Positions 1 through 7,788 of a stretch of DNA of 64,000 nucleotides are shown here, in pieces. The notes under the pieces were generated by a model, which was given only the letters and a program-made list of their open reading frames with translations, did no database searches and had not been told where the DNA came from. A program made the position numbers and the translations under genes. The first letter of the stretch is position 1. Every line of letters begins with the position of its first letter. This DNA comes from Edaphobacter sp. 4G125 (lineage in GTDB: Bacteria; Acidobacteriota; Terriglobia; Terriglobales; Acidobacteriaceae), in the NCBI RefSeq assembly GCF_014274685.1, contig NZ_CP060393.1, forward strand, positions 1,547,501 to 1,611,500. Reading direction: 5' to 3'.

Positions 1-737
1 CAGAGCGATCCGGTTCGCCAGAGACTGAAGCAAAAGATGAGAGAGGCGAGCCCTGCGCAGACAAGTCCGGCGGGACTTTCGCCAGGGTTCGAGCCGTGCA
101 CCGCTCCGAACCCGAAGGAGACGAGAAAGGCGGAGATCCAGAAGCCAACGGCTTGAGGATCTGGTTTGCCTGGAAGATAGTTGGCTATTCCGGACAAGCC
201 GCGAGCCAGGGTGTATTGCAGATAGCCGCGAAACAGATACTCCTCAAAGAAGCCAATCGCGAGGAACCCAGGGATCCAGAGCAGGGCATAACGGAAGATG
301 GCTGATCCTGTGAGGAGACGGCGATCAATCGCAAGCAGGTTTGCTTTGAGAAGGATGAGGATTAGCAAAGAGATTGCGAGAAGGCCGAACAGTACTCCGA
401 CGAGGAAGCGGGTGGTTTTGTGAACGCCCCCCAAGCCGTAGAGGTGGACAGGGCGTTGCTCTATCCTGCTCATGATCCAGGTGACGAGAGCGATCGCGAG
501 GAAGGAGACAGCTTCAACGATGAAGACGGGCAGGGGGCCAGGAACGCGCTCCATCGCGTGAGGCGCGACCAGGCGCGTTGCGTGAAGCAGAGAGGTCATC
601 GCCCAGATCGATGTGAAGAAGAGCGTAACAGCGACCAACAGGCTCCAACCGGCGCGAAGGCCATGGGGTCCGAAGAGGATTGGGGAAGACTGCGGGGAGG
701 TCGGCGTGCGAGGAGTGTCGGGAAAGGTATCTGGCAA
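1..737 (-). CDS. CPBP-family intramembrane metalloprotease, 3' end beyond window
   Basis: This is a polytopic membrane protein of the CPBP (CAAX prenyl protease/bacteriocin-processing, Abi-like) family. The reverse strand reads open from a TTG at 737 to the window edge, about 245 residues, so the C terminus is missing. Hydrophobic segments lie near residues 32-50, 70-88 and 112-130. The family motif EEYLFR sits at residues 165-170 and a second FxxxH motif at 210-214, which are the expected glutamate and histidine metal ligands. I chose TTG because an in-frame TGA lies shortly upstream, no ATG precedes the first membrane segment, and GAGG is about 7 nt before it. The N terminus is Pro/Thr/Ser-rich. 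The substrate is unknown; bacterial members are linked to prenyl-protein or peptide processing and immunity, which is inference here. Confidence 0.8.
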   Translation of the reverse strand, partial: MPDTFPDTPRTPTSPQSSPILFGPHGLRAGWSLLVAVTLFFTSIWAMTSLLHATRLVAPHAMERVPGPLPVFIVEAVSFLAIALVTWIMSRIEQRPVHLYGLGGVHKTTRFLVGVLFGLLAISLLILILLKANLLAIDRRLLTGSAIFRYALLWIPGFLAIGFFEEYLFRGYLQYTLARGLSGIANYLPGKPDPQAVGFWISAFLVSFGFGAVHGSNPGESPAGLVCAGLASLIFCFSLWRTGSL

Positions 738-804
738 AGGGGGGCCTCGGTGCTTTCAAAGAGCATATATGACCGGTGTGTAAAGACGCTGCAAAAAGAA
801 AGGC

Positions 805-844
805 AAGGATTCTTCGCTGTGTGATGCTTCGTTCAGAATGACGG
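805..844. repeat. Intergenic repeat, CTTCG...CTCAGAATGACG family, copy 1
   Basis: A degenerate copy of the short GC-rich element found about a dozen times between genes in this window. It reads GGATTCTTCG, an insertion, then GCTTCGTTCAGAATGACGG. It lies in the divergent gap between the CPBP gene and the DHH phosphoesterase. Confidence 0.5.
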
Positions 845-990
845 AGGAAAGAGAAAATGCAGGTCATTCGACCTCTCTTCCTGCGGTCACTCCTCCCAGG
901 AGGACACTCCGAGGGGTGAATGAGCCGAGAGCTGCGATATTCTAAAAACTTCGAACGCGATCGTCTTGCGTTCGGCATGGGAGTCACACG

Positions 991-1983
991 TTGGACTGCA
1001 AGATCTTTTATCACGACAAGTGTTTTGACGGAGCCTGCTCGGCTTCAGTCTTTACGCGATTTCATCGCGAGTGCATTAAGACAGCTTCATCGTTCTCCTA
1101 TCACGGCCTGGTGCATCGGGCAGGTGCGCTGTTTGACGAGCACGAGTTTATCGACGGCGAGAATGCGATCGTCGACTTCAAGTACTCAGCTTCGAAGAAG
1201 GTGACCTGGTGGTTTGATCATCATCTGAGCGCATTTCTAACTCCTGCTGACCAGGCAGACTTTGAGCGGGGACAGGCCGATGGCTCTCAGGCGATGCGAA
1301 AGTTCTACGATCCGAAATACATTTCGTGCACCAGCTTGATTGCGCACGTAGGCGCAACGAAGTTCGGGTTCGATGTGAAGCCCCTGGAAGAGTTAATCAA
1401 ATGGGCCGATATCGTGGACGGCGCAAGGTACGAGAGTGCTAAGGCTGCGGTGGAGATGGCAGCTCCTGCAATGAAGCTGACGATGGTGATCGAGAGCACG
1501 CAGGATGAATCACTCGGAAAGAAACTGATTCCGATCCTTACTGAGATGCCGCTGCAACAGGTGCTGGATCAGCCTTTCGTTCAGCAGCTGCTAGGACCGC
1601 TGATGGAAAGACACCATGCCGCCCTGAAGCTGATCGGCGAGCGCGCTTCGATGGAGCGTGGCGTGATCACCTTTGACATTACTGACCATCCGACCGAGGG
1701 ATATAACAAATTTATTCCGTACTATCTTTTTCCGAATGGGACGTACAATGTGGGGCTAAGTAAGTCGAGTTTTCGGACGAAGGTGGCTGTGGGCACCAAT
1801 CCTTGGACCCCGTTGCCGGCAGAGAAGCTGGTGAATCTGGCGGCGATCTGTGAGCGCTACGGTGGCGGCGGACATGCCAGGGTCGGGGCGATCAGTTTCC
1901 CTCCGGATCGGGAAGAAGATGCTCGTAAGGCGGCAGGTGAGATCGTTGCCGAATTGCGGGCAAAAGAGGTCACCGGGCAGTAA
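991..1983 (+). CDS. DHH/DHHA1-family phosphoesterase
   Basis: A 330-residue DHH-superfamily phosphohydrolase, related to NrnA-type oligonucleotide hydrolases, DHH exopolyphosphatase-like proteins and cyclic dinucleotide hydrolases. The N-terminal DHH domain has the aspartate-containing segment HDKCFDG at residues 8-14, D62 in IVDF and the signature FDHH at 75-78. The C-terminal DHHA1 domain carries the glycine-rich YGGGGHA motif at 290-296, the usual substrate-binding loop. The start is TTG at 991 with GGGAG about 7 nt upstream; the nearby ATG at 977 is out of frame. Which phosphodiester it cleaves cannot be read from sequence. It stands alone, followed by a small membrane protein gene. Confidence 0.85.
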   Translation: MDCKIFYHDKCFDGACSASVFTRFHRECIKTASSFSYHGLVHRAGALFDEHEFIDGENAIVDFKYSASKKVTWWFDHHLSAFLTPADQADFERGQADGSQAMRKFYDPKYISCTSLIAHVGATKFGFDVKPLEELIKWADIVDGARYESAKAAVEMAAPAMKLTMVIESTQDESLGKKLIPILTEMPLQQVLDQPFVQQLLGPLMERHHAALKLIGERASMERGVITFDITDHPTEGYNKFIPYYLFPNGTYNVGLSKSSFRTKVAVGTNPWTPLPAEKLVNLAAICERYGGGGHARVGAISFPPDREEDARKAAGEIVAELRAKEVTGQ

Positions 1984-2032
1984 GCAACGCAAACACCGCA
2001 TCGGGGCCTCAGAAAGAACGTGGAGGTATGCG

Positions 2033-2191
2033 ATGAATCCTGTCCTGTGGGGTGGTGTCGTCGTAATCCTGCTGGTGCTTGTGGCTGCAATCACGATGGG
2101 CAAGACGAAGTGGGGCCGTTCGGAACTCGATCAGTCTTCAGCAGGACGACCTCGGAGTCATGGCCGCGTGAGCGGAGGAGATGACGACTAG
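2033..2191 (+). CDS. Small single-pass membrane protein, 52 aa
   Basis: A short open frame of 52 codons with a good TGGAGG ribosome-binding site about 6 nt upstream of ATG. The N-terminal third is hydrophobic (residues 4-21, rich in V, L, I, A), predicting one membrane span. A basic segment (KTKWGR) and a polar tail ending in DDD follow. I recognise no family. It starts 49 nt after the DHH phosphoesterase gene and stops just before a strong hairpin terminator, so the two are probably co-transcribed. The ribosome-binding site, hydropathy and position support a real gene, but nothing else does. Confidence 0.5.
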   Translation: MNPVLWGGVVVILLVLVAAITMGKTKWGRSELDQSSAGRPRSHGRVSGGDDD

Positions 2192-2200
2192 TGAGTCGGT

Positions 2201-2252
2201 AAGAAATCAAAAGCGGTCAGCACAATATCATGCTGACCGCTTTTGATTTCTT
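2201..2252. terminator. Bidirectional Rho-independent terminator
   Basis: A perfect 22-bp inverted repeat, arms 2201-2222 and 2231-2252, with an 8-nt loop. The arms begin AAGAAATCAAAAGCGG and the mirrored arm supplies TTTTGATTTCTT, so both strands carry a U-rich side. It separates the plus-strand small protein gene from the minus-strand rseP gene and can end transcription from both. Confidence 0.9.
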
Positions 2253-2266
2253 GATATGTTGCTGTT

Positions 2267-3613
2267 CTATGGTTTGACCTTGTTGAAGATATCCAGCTTG
2301 GTGATGTCATTGAAGATGACCATCGCAGCGAAGACCAGGATACAGACAAAGGCGACCTGATAGACGCGCTCCTTAAGCTGCTGGTTCAGATCACGGCGCA
2401 TGATGGATTCCACCGTGAGGAAGAGGATCATTCCACCGTCGAGGATCGGAATGGGAAGCAGATTGAAGATACCGAGATTAAGCGAGATATAAGCCATCAG
2501 GCCGACCAGAGGCATCCAGCCGGGCATCGATGCCGCCTGATGGATCTGTTGGCCGATTCCGATAGGGCCGGAGAGCGAGCGTACGGAGACCTGGCGGGTG
2601 AACATCCGCTTGAGGACCTCGACGATCAGCATCGAGCCTTTCTTGTTGTACTCCCACGACGCGACCATGGCCTTGCCGAAGGGGAGCCGCTCCACCTTGA
2701 CGGGAGGTTGTACAGGACGGAAACCGAGGCGGTAGTCTTTGGAGCCGTCTCCAACTTCAGCAAGCTGCGGTGTGATTTCCAGGGGAACGGTGCGGCCTTC
2801 GCGAAGGACAAGCAGTGAGGCGGGCTTGCCGGCCTGGTCCTGCAGGAAGGCGAGCAGAGCTGGAACGGAGTGGAGTTGGAGACCGTCGATAGAGGCAATC
2901 TGATCGCCGGGCTTGAGGCCAGCGCGAGCGGCAGGCATGTTGGGTTCCAGAGAATCGACCTGGACCGGAACATTCTGCATCTTGGGGATGAGGCCGAGCC
3001 TGTCGAGAGAGAAGTTGTCGGCTCCCTCTTTGGCCTCGACGAAGAGCCTGGTATTCACTCGCTGCCCATCGTGTAGGTACGAGAAGGCAATGTTCTGATT
3101 GATGTTGAGCAGGGAACGGACTGCAACCTGGTCCCAACTGGGGCTTTCGATCGTATCGTAATGAACGATCAGGTCGCCGGAATGGATTCCGGTGCGCGAA
3201 GCCGGGGTGTTGACCGGGATGTAGTCGGTGAGGGCGGGGCCGGAGATGTATTCCTGCACCTCATTGTGCAACATGGAGACGCCGGTCATCAGGCCGAATG
3301 CGAGGATGAAGTTGGCGAAGGGGCCGGCAAGCGCGACCAGGATACGTTGCCATCGAGGATGGGCATTGAAGTCGCCCGGATCCGTCGGAGCTTCACCGGG
3401 GTTGTCCCCGGCCATCTTGACGTACCCGCCAAGAGGAAGAAGCGAGAGGCGATAGTCGGTATCACCGCGGCGGAAGCCAAAGAGGCGCTTTCCGAAGCCA
3501 ATGGAGAAGGTTTCAACCCGGATACCGCAGAGCTTGGCGACGGCAAAATGGCCGAACTCGTGCACAAGGACCATAATGCCGAGCACGATACCGAGTTGAA
3601 TGATAGTGGACAT
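2267..3613 (-). CDS. rseP: RIP metalloprotease RseP (site-2 protease)
   Basis: A 448-residue membrane zinc protease that cleaves anti-sigma factors and signal-peptide remnants within the inner membrane. The first transmembrane helix carries the zinc-binding HEFGH motif at residues 18-22. Two tandem PDZ domains follow in the periplasmic region, roughly residues 115-190 and 200-280, the second with the clear core RAGLKPGDQIASIDG. The third zinc ligand motif, NLLPIPILDGG, lies near residue 390 before the last helices. Length matches E. coli RseP (about 450). The start is ATG. It is the last gene of the dxr-side minus-strand group, 36 nt after dxr, and ends at a bidirectional terminator. Confidence 0.97.
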   Translation of the reverse strand: MSTIIQLGIVLGIMVLVHEFGHFAVAKLCGIRVETFSIGFGKRLFGFRRGDTDYRLSLLPLGGYVKMAGDNPGEAPTDPGDFNAHPRWQRILVALAGPFANFILAFGLMTGVSMLHNEVQEYISGPALTDYIPVNTPASRTGIHSGDLIVHYDTIESPSWDQVAVRSLLNINQNIAFSYLHDGQRVNTRLFVEAKEGADNFSLDRLGLIPKMQNVPVQVDSLEPNMPAARAGLKPGDQIASIDGLQLHSVPALLAFLQDQAGKPASLLVLREGRTVPLEITPQLAEVGDGSKDYRLGFRPVQPPVKVERLPFGKAMVASWEYNKKGSMLIVEVLKRMFTRQVSVRSLSGPIGIGQQIHQAASMPGWMPLVGLMAYISLNLGIFNLLPIPILDGGMILFLTVESIMRRDLNQQLKERVYQVAFVCILVFAAMVIFNDITKLDIFNKVKP

Positions 3614-3649
3614 GAGAGAGTAAAGACCTCGTTCGGAGAATCGATGCGG

Positions 3650-4840
3650 CTACCGCAGGACGCCGGAGAACTGTTGGGAGATTACATCACGGGCACACGC
3701 TCGTGCCGCAAGATCGGCTTCGAGCACCTCCCGGATAGACGAAGGATGCCGACCTGAGGTTTGTTGCAACACCTTCTCTATTGTACGTGGGATGCCGAGG
3801 AAAGAGATGTGACCTTCAAGGAAGGCGGCTACAGCGATTTCATCGGCGGCATTCAACGCAATACATGCCTCTCCACCGGTTGCGGCGGCTTCGTAGGCGA
3901 GACGCAGGCAGGGAAACCGCTCAAGGTCCGGAGCGGAGAAGTCCAGTTGACTCAATGTGGTGAGGTCGAACTGAAGGCCGGAAGCCGGGGTCGCGTCGAC
4001 ACGTTCGGGATAAGCGAGCGCATAGAGGATGGGGAGACGCATATCGGTGACTGAGATCTGCGCGAGGATGCTGCCATCGATAAACTCCACCATGGAGTGG
4101 ACCGTGGACTGAGGGTGGACGGAGACGCGAACCTGGGCCGGAGGAAGTGAGAAGAGGCGGCAGGCCTCGATGACCTCAAACCCTTTGTTCATCAGAGTGG
4201 CTGAGTCGATAGTGATTCGCTGACCCATGACCCAGGTGGGATGCTTGAGGGCCTGGGCGGGAGTGATGTGCTCGAAGGCTGGAGCAGGCGTGTTGCGGAA
4301 GGGACCCCCTGAAGCCGTGAGCCAGATCCGGCGCACCTCGCGGGTTTCACCACCACGCATGCATTGATGCACCGCGTTATGTTCGGAGTCGATGGGGAGC
4401 AGAGCGACGTTATGCTCTTTGGCAGCGGCCATGATGAGTTCCCCGGCGGCGACCAGGCACTCTTTATTGGCGAGGCCGATGGTCTTCCCGGCTTTTACGG
4501 CGGCGTAGGTGGCCTCGAGTCCAGCAACGCCAACGATGGCGGAAACGACAAAGTCGACCTCGGGTAGGGTAGCAACGCGAACAGTTCCGGCGGTGCCGTA
4601 CACGACCTCGATGCTGGAGATTCCAGCCTCTTTGAGGCGCTGCCGGAGCTTTGCCGCGAGTTCCTCCGTGGCGATCGAAATCACTTGGGGGCGCCACTTC
4701 GTGCACTGCTCAAAGGCTGCATCGAGATTCTGACCGGCGGCCAGAGCGATGGGCCGGTAGCGATCGGGAAAGGACTCGCAGATGGAAAGTGTGGAAGTTC
4801 CGATAGAGCCGGTCGAACCGAGTATGGCGAGTTTTTTCAC
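3650..4840 (-). CDS. dxr: 1-deoxy-D-xylulose-5-phosphate reductoisomerase
   Basis: Converts DXP to MEP with NADPH and a divalent metal, the first committed step of the non-mevalonate isoprenoid pathway. The NADPH-binding GSTGSIGTSTL lies at the N terminus. The other family blocks follow in order: NKECLVAAGE, PIDSEHNA, TASGGPF, HPTWxMGxRITIDSATLMNKG and VHPQSTVHSMVE. The start GTG at 4840 gives 396 residues, the family length; a TTG at 4930 would add 30 residues translated from an intergenic repeat and is unlikely. It lies between cdsA and rseP, the usual bacterial order. The 350-bp gap upstream may carry its own promoter. Confidence 0.97.
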   Translation of the reverse strand: MKKLAILGSTGSIGTSTLSICESFPDRYRPIALAAGQNLDAAFEQCTKWRPQVISIATEELAAKLRQRLKEAGISSIEVVYGTAGTVRVATLPEVDFVVSAIVGVAGLEATYAAVKAGKTIGLANKECLVAAGELIMAAAKEHNVALLPIDSEHNAVHQCMRGGETREVRRIWLTASGGPFRNTPAPAFEHITPAQALKHPTWVMGQRITIDSATLMNKGFEVIEACRLFSLPPAQVRVSVHPQSTVHSMVEFIDGSILAQISVTDMRLPILYALAYPERVDATPASGLQFDLTTLSQLDFSAPDLERFPCLRLAYEAAATGGEACIALNAADEIAVAAFLEGHISFLGIPRTIEKVLQQTSGRHPSSIREVLEADLAARACARDVISQQFSGVLR

Positions 4841-4893
4841 GATGGTTATTGTCTCAGAGGCTTCCAGTTGACGCTTTGCTGCGGTTACGGTGA

Positions 4894-5094
4894 GGGGCCC
4901 CCCCCCTGGTTTTTGATGCAAAGTATTCAATCTATGTAGTTTAGGTTCGGACTTGATGGATATGCGAAGAGCCGTTTGTCCGAGCCCTTTGATTTAAGTC
5001 GAGCCCTTTGATTTAAGTATAGCGAATGGAAGACAGAAGAACTGCAAATCGATATGGCTTGTTTTCAGTGATTTAGATGAATTTTTGCTTGACA
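4894..5094 (+). repeat. Composite intergenic element, copy A
   Basis: Begins with GGGG and a run of nine C, then TGGTTTTTGAT and the invariant core GCAAAGTATTC (4918-4928). The TTAGGTT motif follows at the same spacing seen in the other two copies. A GGCTTGTTTT stretch follows and the element ends in CTTGACA (5088-5094). Unlike copies B and C it has no terminator-like hairpin; a 19-bp tandem duplication occupies that place. Confidence 0.7.
4981..5018. repeat. Exact 19-bp tandem duplication
   Basis: Two adjacent identical copies of CGAGCCCTTTGATTTAAGT, at 4981-4999 and 5000-5018. It lies inside copy A of the composite element and looks like a recent slippage event. Confidence 0.9.
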
Positions 5095-5108
5095 CGAAAA
5101 ACAACCAT

Positions 5109-5142
5109 AGATCCTTCGACTCCGCTACGCTCAGGATGACAC
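5109..5142. repeat. Intergenic repeat, CTTCG...CTCAGGATGACA family, copy 2
   Basis: Reads GATCCTTCGACTCCGCTACG then CTCAGGATGACAC, close to the consensus of this family in the window. It lies just downstream of the CTTGACA end of composite element copy A. Confidence 0.7.
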
Positions 5143-5190
5143 TTCATATTTTATGGCAAAGCATTTTTAGGGGAAGGTCCCTTGTGCGAG

Positions 5191-6054
5191 TTAAAACCTA
5201 CCCAGGCCGAAGTCGTCCTTGAGCAGGAGAGCGAACCAAAGGACGGGAGCGGCGACCAGAAGAGCATCGATGCGGTCGAGAATGCCGCCGTGGCCCGGGA
5301 GCATGGTTCCTGAATCTTTGACCCCGGCTCCGCGTTTGACGGCGGATTCGAGTAGATCACCGAGCTGTGCGGCGATATTGATAATGGCGGCAAGAGTCAG
5401 AGTTTGCCAGATGGGTTCGGTGATGTGCAGAATCAGATTGCCACGGGCGGTCAGCGTGTCGCCAATCCAGATGACGAGTCCAGCAGCTGCCATGCTGCCA
5501 AGAATGGAGGCGATGGAACCTTCCCAGGTTTTGCCCGGGCTGAGTCGAGGCGCCAGCTTATGCTTGCCGAAGGCTTTTCCAACATAGAGTGCTGCGATGT
5601 CGCCAGACCAGACGCAGACCATCAGGAAGAGAACGAGTGCGGGACCGTCCTCCTGCTTCCAGAGCATGGGGACGATCGTAAGGGGATAGGCAATCCAGAT
5701 GAGGCCAAACAAGCCTTGGGCGGTATCCGGCAAAACCTGAATCAATGGGGCGCGGAAGCCGTTCCAGACAAAGAGGATCAGAGTCAGAGCGCTAAGAACG
5801 GGGAGCTGCACCTCCACCGGAAAGTTTGGCAGAGTGACGACAAAGGCCAGGGCGGTTGCGATGACCATCCACCAGACGGGAATCCTCAGGTGCGCGTTGT
5901 GAGCTTCGGCTCCAACGGCTGCGAGCTTGAGATATTCGTAGGCTGCCAGTTCGGCAACCAGCGCAGCTCCGAGTGTGATCATCCAAAGCTGCCCAAAGAA
6001 GATCAGAGCGAAGACAGCCAGGATCAGGACGATTGCGGTGAGGATTCGCTTCAT
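5191..6054 (-). CDS. cdsA: Phosphatidate cytidylyltransferase
   Basis: An integral membrane enzyme that makes CDP-diacylglycerol from phosphatidic acid and CTP, the branch point for phospholipid synthesis. The 287 residues are mostly hydrophobic helices. The C-terminal third holds SPGKTWEG and the full CdsA signature, seen as SAVKRGAGVKDSG followed by LPGHGGILDRID, with the metal-binding aspartates. It starts with ATG at 6054. It precedes dxr and rseP on the same strand, but its usual upstream partner uppS is separated from it by a padR-DUF3861 pair and a nucleotidyltransferase gene. Its start region faces the padR promoter. Confidence 0.96.
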   Translation of the reverse strand: MKRILTAIVLILAVFALIFFGQLWMITLGAALVAELAAYEYLKLAAVGAEAHNAHLRIPVWWMVIATALAFVVTLPNFPVEVQLPVLSALTLILFVWNGFRAPLIQVLPDTAQGLFGLIWIAYPLTIVPMLWKQEDGPALVLFLMVCVWSGDIAALYVGKAFGKHKLAPRLSPGKTWEGSIASILGSMAAAGLVIWIGDTLTARGNLILHITEPIWQTLTLAAIINIAAQLGDLLESAVKRGAGVKDSGTMLPGHGGILDRIDALLVAAPVLWFALLLKDDFGLGRF

Positions 6055-6106
6055 GGAAGACCAAGGTCAAGTGTATATGCAAGGTTTGTTTTATTTCAGA
6101 CGACTG

Positions 6107-6136
6107 TTGACATATAAAGATATATCTTGATACATT
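6107..6136 (+). promoter_or_regulatory. Candidate padR promoter with operator palindrome
   Basis: A consensus-like -35 TTGACA lies at 6107-6112 and a plausible -10 TACATT at 6131-6136 (18-nt spacer). Between them is the perfect 12-bp palindrome AAGATATATCTT (6117-6128), AT-rich and well placed for a PadR dimer to block RNA polymerase. Autoregulation is inferred from position only. Confidence 0.55.
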
Positions 6137-6159
6137 CTTTTCAAATGGAGGTATTCATT

Positions 6160-6780
6160 ATGTTTCATAAACATTTCAAAGGCTTTCGTGGAGGATGTGA
6201 TCCCCGTGAGGCCCAGCAACAGTACTTTGAGCGGATGCGCTGCGGACAGGAACGCTTTGCCGCTGGATTTGGTGAATTTGGCCGCGGTCGTCATGGACGG
6301 GGGCGAGGGTTTGGGGCTGGTCCCTGGGGCGGCCGCATGTTCGGCGGACAGGACCTGCGCTACGTGATTTTGCAATTGATTTCGGAGAAGCCGAGCTACG
6401 GTTACGAGATCATCAAGTCGATCCAGGAGCGATTGGGCGGCGTCTATGCTCCCAGCCCGGGAATCGTCTATCCCATGCTGACGATGCTTGAGGAGATGGG
6501 ATATGCGAGCGTAGCCGAAGAGGGTACGCGGAAGCTGTATTCGATCACCGAGGACGGAGCGAAGGCTCTTGCCGAGAACAAGGCGATTGTCGATGCGATC
6601 TTTACTCGAATGGAGCAAAGCCGCAGTGAGTATGCGCGCCAGCGTCCGCAACAGATCGAACGTGCCATCGAGAACCTGCGTATGGCATTGCGGATGAAGA
6701 TGGGGTCCCTGACGACGGAACAGGTCCATACCGTTACGGACATCATCGATGCTGCTGCCAAACAGATCGAGAGGATTTAG
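6160..6780 (+). CDS. PadR-family transcriptional regulator with Gly/Arg-rich N terminus
   Basis: A 206-residue winged-helix regulator. Residues about 30-60 form a low-complexity Gly/Arg/Phe-rich stretch (FGEFGRGRHGRGRGFGAG). The PadR domain follows, recognisable from LRYVILQLISEKPSYGYEI, the recognition-helix region PSPGIVYPMLTMLEEMG and the wing segment GTRKLYSITEDG. A C-terminal helical region probably mediates dimerisation. ATG 6160 is preferred over TTG 6127 because GGAGG lies 8 nt upstream. Its stop codon abuts the ATG of the DUF3861 gene, so the two are translationally coupled. An AT-rich palindrome in its promoter suggests autorepression. The inducing signal is unknown. Confidence 0.88.
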   Translation: MFHKHFKGFRGGCDPREAQQQYFERMRCGQERFAAGFGEFGRGRHGRGRGFGAGPWGGRMFGGQDLRYVILQLISEKPSYGYEIIKSIQERLGGVYAPSPGIVYPMLTMLEEMGYASVAEEGTRKLYSITEDGAKALAENKAIVDAIFTRMEQSRSEYARQRPQQIERAIENLRMALRMKMGSLTTEQVHTVTDIIDAAAKQIERI

Positions 6781-7104
6781 ATGAACTCCTACCGATACCG
6801 TGTAACGGTGGAGAAGCTGAGCGATGCCAGGGGCGAACCTGTCCACGGGCAGAGCCTCAGCTTCTACACGGCGAACCATGATGACATTTTGGCTATCGTG
6901 AATCAATTGCAGAACGAGTTTCCGTTCGATTCGGGAACAGCTGCTTCGCTGGGAGTGGGCCTGAAGCTCTTCAGCGAGGTTACGCTAACTCGTCGAAGCG
7001 ATCCTATGTTCGACAATATTCGTCCGGCATTGGCGGAGTTTATCCAGCAACTGAAGCAATCTCCCATTGAGACAGCTTCTTCGCTGAATGAACTCCTAAA
7101 GTGA
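6781..7104 (+). CDS. DUF3861-family protein
   Basis: A 107-residue small protein that I assign to the DUF3861 family from memory of its pattern: an N-terminal YRYRVTVEKL strand, the segment FYTANHDDILAIVNQL, and the highly typical VGLKLFSEVTL near residues 60-70. No enzymatic residues are evident and the biochemical role of the family is unknown to me. It begins at the base after the padR stop codon, so it is probably the main partner or target of that regulator. The last nine bases of its frame overlap the 3' end of the convergent nucleotidyltransferase gene. Confidence 0.75.
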   Translation: MNSYRYRVTVEKLSDARGEPVHGQSLSFYTANHDDILAIVNQLQNEFPFDSGTAASLGVGLKLFSEVTLTRRSDPMFDNIRPALAEFIQQLKQSPIETASSLNELLK

Positions 7105-7788
7105 AATGAGTCGCTCGATTTCAGAGGCAAGCGTAGTGCATCTGGAATCGGTCTTCTTTGCGTGGTTCAGTAGTTGCATGATTGCTTCCTGTGCGCCGAC
7201 TGCTGTCAATTGCAGATTAAGCCTTACGAAGGCTCCTTCCAGCAGCTTCTGGGCTTGTTTCGGTTTGCCACGTTTGCATGCCTTGATGGCAGCCACCGCG
7301 TTGGCAAGTGCACTCTCGGTCAGAGACCAGTCAGATGGTAGATCAGAGGCCCTGGGGTCGCAGTCAGGATTGCGGAGCGCCGAACGTGCAAATATTTCCA
7401 AATCGACACGCCAGAATGGTGGAAGATCTTCGAACCTCAAAAAGATGAGGCGGTGTCTGGGAGAGTTGCGAAATTCCGGGTCGATACGGAGCGATTGAAT
7501 AACGTGTATCTTCGACAGGCAATCATGGATATTGCGTACGGCAGACGGAAATTGGGCGTCGTCGACCTCCCAGAGCACATCGATATCGCTATATGCATCC
7601 GAGGTGCCGTTTGCGAGCGATCCACGCAGGCAAGCCGTCGAGCTGGGAATGTTCTCGCGCAGGCCGTCGAGAATTTGGCAGGCAATCGTTGTCCTTACGG
7701 ACAGATCAGGCAATTGTGGTTCGGGTAAGAGGCAAAATGCCGGAAGACTAGCGGCGTGTAAGTTCACGCGGCGATAGCTCGGTGGCAA
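7096..7788 (-). CDS. Nucleotidyltransferase-domain protein
   Basis: A 230-residue protein with a Pol-beta-type nucleotidyltransferase core. The motif GSLANGTSDAYSDIDV (about residues 56-71) contains the GS and two metal-binding aspartates, and a third acidic position (VDLEIFA) follows near residue 128. The C-terminal half is helical and could be a HEPN- or substrate-binding-like domain, which is a guess. Whether it modifies a drug, a protein or a tRNA cannot be told. The start is uncertain: TTG at 7788 overlaps uppS by 41 bp and a GTG about 20 nt further in is possible. It overlaps the convergent DUF3861 gene by 9 bp, so the locus is very compact. Confidence 0.65.
   Translation of the reverse strand: MPPSYRRVNLHAASLPAFCLLPEPQLPDLSVRTTIACQILDGLRENIPSSTACLRGSLANGTSDAYSDIDVLWEVDDAQFPSAVRNIHDCLSKIHVIQSLRIDPEFRNSPRHRLIFLRFEDLPPFWRVDLEIFARSALRNPDCDPRASDLPSDWSLTESALANAVAAIKACKRGKPKQAQKLLEGAFVRLNLQLTAVGAQEAIMQLLNHAKKTDSRCTTLASEIERLISL

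Larger units (their letters stand above)
4841..5190. other. Gene-free gap between dxr and cdsA, filled with repeats
   Basis: No convincing reading frame is present. Reading along the plus strand, the gap holds copy A of the C-run/GCAAAGTATTC element, an exact 19-bp tandem duplication, an AT-rich stretch ending in CTTGACA, and a CTTCG...CTCAGGATGACA repeat. The dxr promoter should also lie here, on the minus strand. Confidence 0.7.
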
